Of a DNA stretch of 55,054 bases, positions 8,912 through 17,548 are shown one piece after another. The notes under the pieces are model-generated. The model was given only the letters and a program-made list of their open reading frames with translations. It was not told where the DNA came from and made no database searches. The stretch's first letter is position 1, and the number at the start of each line of letters is the position of its first letter. The stretch spans positions 1 to 55,054 of the forward strand of contig JALLBK010000055.1 of assembly GCA_036940085.1 (NCBI GenBank), written 5' to 3'. This stretch comes from Discostella pseudostelligera. Lineage: Eukaryota; Bacillariophyta; Thalassiosirophyceae; Thalassiosirales; Thalassiosiraceae. Made by a program: the position numbers and the translations under genes.

Positions 8912-10747
8912 ATGGCCCCACCAACCGAGTCATCCAATGAAACAGAGTTGACGGAAGTCGAGATCCCCGCCACTGAAACGACTGACGACGGAAAGGAAGA
9001 GATCATGGCAGCCCCCCAAGCGCAGGAGATAGCAGATGAAGACGATGCAGCAGCGGCGGCTTCGGCTTCGGCTTCTTCAGCGGCGTCGTCATCGGCAGCT
9101 CCCGATCTGACAGTAGTGCACGACGGGGTAGACGGAGGAGAAGACATGGAATACGTCAAATTATCTCCCCTAGATGTGGAAAATCAACGTCGCAATCTGA
9201 AAGATATGCTCTTGAATAATTCTGCCGCACCTACGCTTCCGGTTTCTACCAAAACAGAAGTCAACGACCACGACGAGGCACAACAACGCCGCCAGCATCA
9301 GGAGCACCGTTCGGCACTCCATCAAGATGAATATGATGCCCACTACAACATCCAAGAGGAAAACTACGATCCTCACTATCATGAATCAGCTCTGGAACCT
9401 AATCACACATCCAGTTGTATTGGTATTGGTGGCGATGGTGGTGCACCCAAGCCCTTCATGGGCCGACAAAAACATCATCTCCTCGCCAATTCGGGAGGAC
9501 GAGGAGGACGGCATTCCCATCCACGCAAATCCCCCTATAAGAGTGAGGTGGCGCGTCTACGGCATGCTCAGCTGGAACGAGAGGCCCAACAGAAGGGTAT
9601 TGCACCCCTCCCCTTCGGTATCAAGGACACCACTGCCCCACCCGACACCGCCTACTTCTCCAAACAATCTGCCAAATTGAAAGAGACCGTCCTATCCTCA
9701 CTCGGTGAATTCCTAACCAGTGCTTTTGCCGATGATGAAGAGAATAGTGGGTCGTACTTTAGCGAAGATTTCTTGGAACAATTGGCGCTCTCCAACCCCC
9801 GTCTCAAGGGCGTATGGCTCCAATCGAAAAACTTAACCGATGTCCACGTCCAACAATTGTGTGATGCATTGATACGTAATAAGGTTGTTACCGAGGTATG
9901 GCTCCCCTCGAATAGAATTACCGATATCGGTGCTGGATATATTGCCCATATGCTCAAGTTCAATCGACACATAAAGGAATTATTCTTGGGGAATAATGAT
10001 ATTGGACCGAAGGGTGCATCGATGCTCGCGGCGGCATTGGCACGGGGAAATACTACCTTGATGGCATTGGGGTTGGGGGATAATCATATTGGTGTGGAGG
10101 GCGCGGGGGCATTTGCGGCAGCACTGCGACATAATCACAGTCTGCAGACGCTTGACGTTAAAAACAATGGTATACCTCCCCGATCGTCGATACGGAGCTT
10201 ACTAAGTAAGATGCTTGAATTTAATCTATCGGATCCATGGGATGAAAGTCTTGTGTTGGGCCTGCAAGAGGAACTTGCCGATTTGGTTCGTACGTTGCCC
10301 CCCGAGGAGGCGGAGAAGGTAGTGTTGATGGCTGAGGAGGCATTGAAGACGGCTATGCTTTGTATGAAACGGGGGGATAAGGTTGGTGCTGCCGAAGCTG
10401 AGAGTGTGTTTATTCGTATTTGTACTACGGGGAAACCTCCCGTGGATCCACCAGGAGTGTTGTTGGCAAATGAGATGAGACCACCGAAGCCGATGGATCC
10501 GGAGGAGGATGAGATGAGCGCAGAGTTGTCGGCGTTGGAGCTGGATGCAGCAAGTGATACGGTGCCCATCAAGGACAGCAAGGATGAGGGTGGTGCTGGT
10601 GATATTGGCAGTGGCAGTGATGCACCGACGGGTGGGGAAGATGAGCAACCGCAGGAGAGTGAGAATACTGACGAGTTGAAAGGAGGAAGTGTGAATGATG
10701 CACCAGCAGCAGATGAGGGAGAAGCGACAATTGACGAGAGGAAGTGA
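8912..10747 (+). CDS. Leucine-rich-repeat (ribonuclease-inhibitor type) protein
   Basis: A 611-residue protein. The first 60 residues are acidic and Ala/Ser-rich. Residues around 280-430 form at least four LRRs of the RI/NLRC type: NPRLKGVWLQSKNLTDVHVQ, VVTEVWLPSNRITDIGAGY, HIKELFLGNNDIGPKGAS, LMALGLGDNHIGVEGAG, and SLQTLDVKNNGI. A helical segment follows (EEAEKVVLMAEEALKTAM), then an acidic, low-complexity tail. Such LRR blocks usually form protein-binding surfaces; the partner cannot be read from the sequence. The ATG at 8912 sits in a good CACCATGG context. The third-position GC is noticeably high in the first 100 codons. Confidence 0.85.
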   Translation: MAPPTESSNETELTEVEIPATETTDDGKEEIMAAPQAQEIADEDDAAAAASASASSAASSSAAPDLTVVHDGVDGGEDMEYVKLSPLDVENQRRNLKDMLLNNSAAPTLPVSTKTEVNDHDEAQQRRQHQEHRSALHQDEYDAHYNIQEENYDPHYHESALEPNHTSSCIGIGGDGGAPKPFMGRQKHHLLANSGGRGGRHSHPRKSPYKSEVARLRHAQLEREAQQKGIAPLPFGIKDTTAPPDTAYFSKQSAKLKETVLSSLGEFLTSAFADDEENSGSYFSEDFLEQLALSNPRLKGVWLQSKNLTDVHVQQLCDALIRNKVVTEVWLPSNRITDIGAGYIAHMLKFNRHIKELFLGNNDIGPKGASMLAAALARGNTTLMALGLGDNHIGVEGAGAFAAALRHNHSLQTLDVKNNGIPPRSSIRSLLSKMLEFNLSDPWDESLVLGLQEELADLVRTLPPEEAEKVVLMAEEALKTAMLCMKRGDKVGAAEAESVFIRICTTGKPPVDPPGVLLANEMRPPKPMDPEEDEMSAELSALELDAASDTVPIKDSKDEGGAGDIGSGSDAPTGGEDEQPQESENTDELKGGSVNDAPAADEGEATIDERK

Positions 10748-11283
10748 GCAGGGAATAATATGAGAATGTTGGAGGTGGTTGATAGTGTTGATAGTGTTTG
10801 TATATCACACAGGTCACCTCCAAACATTTGCTCACTGTGAATCGACGTTGCATCAATTCTCGCTTAAGGGAGTACATTTGTTTGTTTTGTTACTTGTTAC
10901 GTATAAAATGGTAATCACCATGAGGATGCATCATTTTTCACTTTGTACCATTCTCCTTTGCTGGACGATATCATATTATTATGTTCGTCATCGTAGTACT
11001 GATCGGAATGAGGATGGTCGAATGCTCAGCCACGCGTAAGTAGTAAGTAATTGAGTCGAGTCATCAATCTCCCGCCAAAACTCTTGCGTAAGGAAGTGGA
11101 GCAAGAAAGGAGTCATCAATCTCCCGCCAAATCTCTGCCACCGCCACCACCGTCGTCATCGATCACCACAACAAAAACACCCTCACCATGACGCTGACGC
11201 ACTAAAAATCTCCACAATACCCAGATTGCTCATCGATACAACGAACAACTCATATCCAATTCAGCTTCGCTCATCCCGTAACA
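10748..11283. promoter_or_regulatory. Intergenic region with duplicated GAGTCA plus CCCGCC element
   Basis: An exact 22-base direct repeat lies at 11058..11079 and 11110..11131. It joins GAGTCATCAATCT to CCCGCCAAA, that is, a bZIP-like half (GAGTCA) fused to an E2F-like box. It sits 150-225 bases upstream of the CCB1-like start. Short open frames in 10779-11039 have no support as genes. Confidence 0.5.
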
Positions 11284-12458
11284 ATGGTGAATGCCTTGAT
11301 CTCCACAACCATATTCACATTGCTACTAGCAATACCTGCCCACCATGAAGTCTTCGCCTTCGCCCCACCGTCGAGTAAATCACCGCTGCATCGATCATCC
11401 TCGCAGTCGCTCCTCCTCTCGCCGCACACCAACATCATATCCGATCTATCCTTCCTAATTTCCGACGCAATTGATGCCATTGCCGACGTGTCTGCTACCG
11501 CCGCGTCCGATACTGAAAATGGATCTAGTAGTTCGTTCATGCCATCTTACTCCAACGCATCCTACTACACTACGCTGGCGCTGTATGTGGCGAGCTTTCC
11601 CGGATTGTGGAGTCAGATCAAACGCAGTACCACGGCCAAGGTCAAGAGGAAGACTTATGTCAGGTGAGTTTGAGGGCGCCGCTTGTCTATTGTTTATCCT
11701 TTCTTCACCAGTGACGGCGATCTCATCTTTCATCTCCCTCGCCAACTCTCTTTCACGACAGTCCTGGAGAAGCCACCGAGGGAGGAAAAAAACTGAGGCA
11801 ACAGGCAGGAGAGATTATGGCCTGTGAGTACTCACAATTTTGAGACTATTCGATGTATGTAAATCTAGCTCAATCTATCAAACTGTTTCTATCTCGCGAT
11901 GCAAATCATAGACATGAAGGCAAATAACTATGAAGTTGCCGAGGCGGGAGAGACTATTGTCTTTCGTGGACTTGTCGCACGCAGTACATCACAGGCATTC
12001 TTTCTCACATTTTGCACCGCAATCGGTTTGGCAAGTTTGGCATTGGTGCTACAAATTCAGTTTCAGGATCTCGGTACGAGAGTTGTGTTATGAATGTTAT
12101 ATGATTATGTGCAACCCATTTTCTTTTCATTACTCATCGTCATTACTTCACTGTCAATCACCAACATCCTTCCAACACTAAATGCAACAACAATCCAAAA
12201 TTATTACTAACACCAGTTCTCCCTGGTATTGGTGCCCCTAACTGGTTCTTGCTAGTCCTCCTCTCTCCCTATGCGGGTATTTACTACTGGAGATCTGGCG
12301 ATCGTGTGGACGACATGAAAATTAAACTCGCCACGAACGACGATGACACAATGAATGAAATAACAATCGAGGGGAATGATGAAGAGATTGAACGTATTTG
12401 GAGAACGTTGAATTTGCAGGAGAAGGGCATGGTAAGGGTGGAAGGAATCATGGGATAG
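11284..12458 (+). CDS. CCB1: CCB1-like plastid cytochrome b6f (heme c_n) assembly factor
   Basis: Four exons join in frame: 11284..11663, 11762..11823, 11912..12073, 12217..12458, giving 281 residues. Splice sites are GTGAGT, GTGAGT and GTACGA donors with CAG/TAG acceptors. The N-terminus is a signal peptide ending VFA followed by FAPPSS, the bipartite plastid-targeting motif of diatoms. The mature part has paired membrane spans (ALYVASFPGLW and FFLTFCTAIGLASLALVLQI), then LLVLLSPYAGIYYW-RSGDR and a short soluble tail. This pattern (a GLV-x-S loop, a two-span hairpin, LSPxAGxYYWxxxxR) fits the cofactor assembly of complex C subunit B family, CCB1 type, which attaches heme c_n to cytochrome b6 in thylakoids. 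The assignment rests on remembered family pattern, not a search. Confidence 0.7.
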
Positions 12459-13040
12459 GTTTCGTGACGGCAAATTCTCTGCATTGGGAAAATTCTGTAA
12501 TACTGGTCGGTTGAGGTCGAATGTTGTCTATTTTGCATTTATTCTAATACCAATAAGAATGGGCAAGCCATATATCCCGCGTTATTGCACCTAATTACGA
12601 TCAGGATGAGGATTTACCATTTCTGAAAGCGACCTATCGATGAAGAGGTTACGTAGTGCAACGAATGCCCGTCCACGTGGCAGTGACTTGGCGGGAAGAT
12701 TCTGACGACTCGACTGAATTGCACTTCCACGAGGCAGTTGAAGTTATGGGGATTTGGCGGGGAAGCGCCGCGCACGCACAAAGGAACACAAGAACAAAAA
12801 GGAAAAAGGATCATGACCATGGCCGCAATGGCCGCCGTCGCCGTAGACGACAATCTGCCACCACCGGCCGACGAACAAGAAGTAGTAATCATTAATAATA
12901 ATCACAGCAAGAGAACCGACGATGTCCCTCTGCCACTCTCTTCTCTGCACCAGAGGCAGCATTCACTGAACAGCGGGACAGGGGACAGCATCATGCAGAC
13001 CATAATGACCTCCCGACACCGACCATAGCCACAGCTGATC
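12459..13040. promoter_or_regulatory. Promoter region of the DCAF4-like gene with paired G-box and E2F-like boxes
   Basis: CCACGTGGCAG at 12673..12683 is followed after four bases by TTGGCGGGAA at 12688, and a second box, TTTGGCGGGGAAGCGCC, starts at 12753. An open frame from an ATG at 12813 (MTMAAMAAVAVDDN) runs in the same phase as the gene at 13041 but meets a TAG at 13026-13028. It could be an upstream exon or a short upstream open frame. I do not include it in the gene. Confidence 0.45.
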
Positions 13041-15417
13041 ATGGCGAAGCAACGAAAGCGCCGTATCAAACATATTTCCAATACCAAAGCTGGGTGTAGT
13101 GACGTTGATGATATCGTAGCGCAGCTTCAGCGGCAGCGGCGGCAGCAGCAACAGCAATCAAATGCAACCATCTCAGACGCGGCTACTCGTGCTCCCAACG
13201 AACTGTCGCTACACAAGCACAAGGATCCAAACGTGATATCAAGTGCAGGCCAACACCGTAATGTTGAATATAAAAGTGCCGGAAAGTTTCAGTATGACCC
13301 GATACGGAAAAGATATTTCCCGAAGTCCATATTCACATCACATAGAAATGATGATCCGTGTGCACAACGCATCCGAAAACAAAATCCGATGTTGGGGGAG
13401 AAGGTGGTCGACGCAATTAGGAACAGCACTGTAGAAAAAAAACAGTTGCTTCGAAGGAGTGGCACTGTGTCAGATAATGAAGTGAGAAGGATTGTGTTCC
13501 GTGGAATTTGCCTGCCGAAGATTTGCAACAGCGGAGAATGCGCATCCTCATTGACTATGCATGATAAAGGAAAGAAGAAGGAATTCCGTGTCATAGATTG
13601 CTATTACCCACCGACTATTCCTTGCACTGAAAGAACAAGCCTTCTACTGAAATGTTCATTAGAATATTGTGCCAGCTCCCATAGAGGGAATGCGATCGCT
13701 ACGATGCTGAGCCCACTTGTTCTCGCAAAGAGAGCAACCATTGTTCCAAATATGTCCACATTGGATGATATACGAAAGGGGACAAAACGTTTTCTACATT
13801 CTCCCACGAATCTCAACGATATACGATCCTATTCTGCCTGGCGAGTGGAATCTCAGAATGCAAAGCAATTACCTCAATGGTACTCAATTCTACACCCCCT
13901 TAAGAGACGTGGAGACCTGCATGTGATGTAGGTGCACCATTTTGTATATCCATCCGATGCTTATCATGTCATCGTCACGCCAAACTTACATTTGACATTC
14001 CTATCATTTCTCTAGTCAACCCCAGCAAATGCCGTTGAGCGATAGCGACTGCAAATTGTATCTTCAACCGACGATCCCAACTTTCGATGTACTCTGTAAC
14101 CAGAATGATTCGCATCCAACTACCATGCCTCATATTGCCACTATTTCCAATGATGCGATATTCTATCGGGCGCCATCGACCAACGCTAAGGGATGTTCGG
14201 CATGGGAGCTTGAGAGGTATGTTTCATCTGTAATAGTATTTGCTTTCGAGCAGGATCGAGCTCATCCGCTATATTTACCTTCCGCCACTCTAGAAAATCC
14301 GAATCTTTGCAGTATCACGGTGTGCGCCTTGCAAATAGTCCCACCAGATCATCTGCTAGCAGTGGAATCACAATCAATTCAGTTTTTACTGGGTGTGTCG
14401 TACATGATGTTCACAGGGATAGTCACTACTTCACCATTCAAAACGCTAGTCAATCCGAACAAGGGCGGCACGCCTTTGAGAAAGAGTACTTCTTACGCAA
14501 TCACGTCAACGATTTCCGCTTTGCGCATGATGGAACACTGACAGGTAAGCAATCAGTTCATGGTTCATGGTCATATATCAGTAACCGAACCCAACCAATA
14601 AGTACATCCCCGAACAGTTGCATTTGCTTACGGTGGCGATGACATGGGTGCAAGCATTGAGAACATTGCCTCAGATTCTTTCGTTGCAGGTTCATATAGA
14701 GGAGGTTTACATTCGGAACCCCTATGTCTCCAATTTCAACCGAATAGCTTCAGCGATAATTTATTGCTTGGTCACCGGGACGGGAGTATTTCCATGTTAG
14801 ATATTCGGTCTCGTGATGTGCTGTTTGCACATAATTCAGACTTGAGTAAATCTGGCTTCACTTCTTTTGGATCTGCAGCTAGCATACGACCATTGAAGAG
14901 AGACAATAACTTGGTGGTCGTCAAGGGTTCGTTTGGAACCTGCCGTTTGTTGGACATTCGAAAGCTAAGCAACAATCCCTCGCGGCATCGGCATTCTACA
15001 GTATTCGAACTTTCACTTCCAAACCATATTGTCCACAAAACAAAATCAACACGGTGCACTGGGCTGGCGGTAGATCCCGACGAGAGCATCGCAGTTGCCC
15101 CTTTTGCTGGTCAGAATGGCGACATCCACTTCGCCGTGTGGGATATTTGCAGCACAGGCAGGCTTCTTCGAACTCTGAATCTAAACGACAGCCTCGGCAA
15201 GCGCAGTTCAGACACTAGCGGAAAAAATGCTGCATATTGTGAGCTATCAGATGTCGTGACTTCTGGATATGAAATGATTTGTGATGAGGATTCTGAGACA
15301 CCCTTTATTTCGAGCAAAGCCAATGGTCTGTGGTTCAAAACCAACCTATCAATTAGTAATACCCTGGCTGATGCGGCACCATTGGTGGGTGGTAGTATTC
15401 ATCACATCAAGTTTTAA
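13041..15417 (+). CDS. WD40 protein resembling DCAF4 (CUL4-DDB1 substrate receptor)
   Basis: Four exons join in phase: 13041..13927, 14016..14216, 14294..14544, 14618..15417, giving 712 residues. The start is basic and Gln-rich. Residues 81-94 carry GKFQYDPIRKRYFP, the short motif placed ahead of the propeller in DCAF4/WDR21 proteins. The C-terminal half is a degenerate WD40 propeller with LLLGHRDGSISMLDIR, GSFGTCRLLDIRK, CTGLAVDPDESIAVAPFA and FAVWDI. Its blades end in the LDIR/WDxx pattern that DDB1-binding receptors use. By family, it would select substrates for the CUL4-DDB1 ubiquitin ligase. The CSN8-like protein further along the window belongs to the complex that deneddylates such ligases. 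DCAF4 orthology is likely but not certain; generic WD40 is safe. Confidence 0.68.
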
Positions 15418-16216
15418 CAGCGACGAATAGACTTTTGAGCAATTCTATCGTTGCAGGCCCTGGCCTCTGGAGACCCGCCTTGTCGTTATTCTCATGCACC
15501 ACTGGAGAGTGGAGAGGATGCGATAGGCGGCGGCGGTAACGTAATTATGTGGAAGGTGCAGCTAGTGCTGGAAGGTGGATCATGAGGAGGAGGAGGACCG
15601 GAGGACCTGCTTCTTCTGAAAAGAACTCCAACAATCACGACGATATCGTACTACCTATGGAAGCTCAGTGCACCCCCCACACCCCAAAATACGAAAAACT
15701 CCACAACCTCGGACTAGGGGATAGAAATTGTCAAAACCGTATCACCCACCATACTACCATTCGACAAGTCGATGTCGATGTCAGCAATCGGCAACAAGAA
15801 ACTGCTGACTCCGCTGACACCGGACACCGACGACAATATTTACATTTCTTCCTCCTCAATCATAATTGTACGTACTACTAGAAACATCTACACATAAATT
15901 AAATGAGTATCACCATAAGAATCTTATCTACTTCTTGCGAGGGGGGCCAAATATTATGATACATCAAACCGCTTCAAAACATGGATGGACTTGTTGGACG
16001 CTTTTGAGGGATGGAGTGATAAGTAGATGAGAAGGACGCGAGGAGATGGGAGATGAGAGACCCTCCACGTGTAGGAAAAAACCGTTTGGCGAGGGCAAAA
16101 ATAGCGGGAAATTGTTTGGCGAAGTGAAAATGGCGGGAAGTTGCCACGTGGCAGACAGCAACAGTCAACGGCATCCAACACCAACATGAAACATCATCAT
16201 AAGCCAAAGTCAAAAA
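15418..16216. promoter_or_regulatory. Intergenic region with E2F/G-box cluster upstream of SelU
   Basis: Close to the selenoprotein gene there are: TCCACGTG at 16064, ATAGCGGGAAA near 16101, TTTGGCGAAG near 16115, TGGCGGGAA at 16131, and a perfect 12-base palindrome, TGCCACGTGGCA, at 16142..16153. A 110-codon open frame at 15549..15881 has no recognisable domain and I do not call it a gene. Confidence 0.55.
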
Positions 16217-17276
16217 ATGCCAAAGCGGCTTACCTTGGTAGGGTTGATAGTCCTCGTCGTCACCTCGGCGTATCATTCAAATGCCTTTTCTCCCCTCACA
16301 TTGCCTCCAGGACGTCAAGCCTCGTTTCATCTAAATCACTGGCGGCGGCGTCAGCAGCAGTCGCGTGTCCAAGCTTCGTCGTCATCATCATCCAACTGCG
16401 AATGCGACAGCGGCAGCAGCGCCGACACCGTCCTAATTTCAGGATCACCCTCCGACGAGGCACGTAACATTAACATTCAGGAGGCCCTCTCCAAATCAAC
16501 AGTGTTTCATCTTGATGGTTCTGCCGTTTCTGTATCTAGCCTTTTCGCCACAGAAGGTGTATCAATTGTCGTACTAACACGATCATTCGGCTGACCCTTT
16601 TGTCAGGAGCAAATCCTCCAATATTCACTCAAAAGGGAATTGCTCCAAGAGAATGGTGTACATTTATCGTTAATTTCAATTGGTAAGCCTGAAATTGGGA
16701 TGGCATTATGTAAGCATCTTAACATACAAAATGGAGAGGAATGGATATTTGCCGATCCGACAAATGATGCCTATGATCGATTGAAGTTGAATCGAGGATG
16801 GGGGACGATGATTCGACCGGCTACGGCATTGAGATTTAGGGATCGTATTTTTGGTAGTGGTGATGATGGAAAGCAGCAAGGGTCGATGGATCAGGTGAGT
16901 TACTAATAGAGTCATCTACGCACAGTTTGGTTGGACGGGGTTCTCTCACCTTCTTTGAGTAGTTGCTTGAAGTCCTTAGCAAATGGAAAGATGGTGAGTG
17001 TGTCTCTTTATTCATTTCACTAGAAATAAATCATCTCCTATCTCAATCTTCACTTGCAATTTGATAACGTCGGATTGCGGTATACGGTTGAAAACAGCTT
17101 TCTTTATCCCACCGAAGATTGAACAATCGACAAATCATGGAGGGACATTTATTTTCTCCTCGTCGTCGGTGATATTTGCACATTATGATGAAGCACCTGG
17201 GACACATGCGGTTACATTTGAGGTGGTCGATTTGGCTATACGAGAAGCAGAGCTGCGTAGAAATCAAAATCGTTAG
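16217..17276 (+). CDS. SELENOU: Selenoprotein U (PRXL2/AhpC-TSA_2 family) with in-frame TGA, UxxC motif
   Basis: Exons 16217..16894, 16963..16993 and 17098..17276 give 295 residues if the TGA at 16592..16594 is read as selenocysteine 126. The frame is homologous on both sides of it. Before it is SIVVLTRSFG; after it PFCQEQ, VHLSLISIGKPEIG, WIFADP, YDRLKLNRGWG, GGTFIFSS and HYDEAPGTHAVTFEVV, the normal order of the thioredoxin-fold PRXL2 family. The TGA falls at the first Cys of the family's CxxC, giving UPFC. Castellano and colleagues described SelU with Sec in fish, algae and diatoms. The start is a signal peptide followed by AFSP, so plastid targeting is likely. Probable role: thiol-dependent redox. 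Alternative: a 50-base intron removing the TGA, which would also delete the redox motif. The gene converges with the PPR gene. Confidence 0.8.
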
Positions 17277-17548
17277 TGACGTGGGCGGCAGATTTTCGGT
17301 GTCAAATCAATTGGTAGGAGAGACATTTCTTGGCGACAATGCTGGCTGAGTATGGATGAATGATGCCACTCTACCTAGTAGATGACTGATGTATCCATCG
17401 TTGAAAGCATGAGCTACGATTTGGAGTTATCTTGTTGCACCATTGAACGGAGTATTGTTATTTGCATTAGTAACAGTAATCATTCCTCTCTGTTCGTTCA
17501 ATGATTTTCACTTCTCACTGCAGGCACTCATCTGCCGAAATTGGTCAT
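17277..17548 (+). other. 3' region of the selenoprotein gene, where a SECIS element is expected
   Basis: Eukaryotic selenoproteins need a SECIS hairpin in the 3' untranslated region. Only 272 bases separate this gene from the stop of the convergent PPR gene, so the element should lie here or overlap that coding end. One weak candidate has ATCGT (17397..17401) pairing with ACGAT (17416..17420), TGAAAG in the loop and a TGA at 17387..17389. The 3' GA and the stem lengths do not fit well, so I do not call it. Confidence 0.25.

Noticed and set aside
12738..13028. 96-codon frame directly upstream of and in phase with the DCAF4-like gene
   Set aside because: It ends in a TAG before 13041, and only a poor GTCCCT donor could remove that stop; left as a possible upstream exon or upstream frame.
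14217..14293. In-frame extension of exon 2 of the DCAF4-like gene to 14541
   Set aside because: Only splicing 14217..14293 (GTATGT donor, CTCTAG acceptor) reaches the frame that continues into FLRNHVNDFRFAHDG and the propeller.
15549..15881. 110-codon plus-strand frame between the DCAF4-like and SelU genes
   Set aside because: No domain, odd composition, and it lies in what looks like untranslated and promoter DNA.
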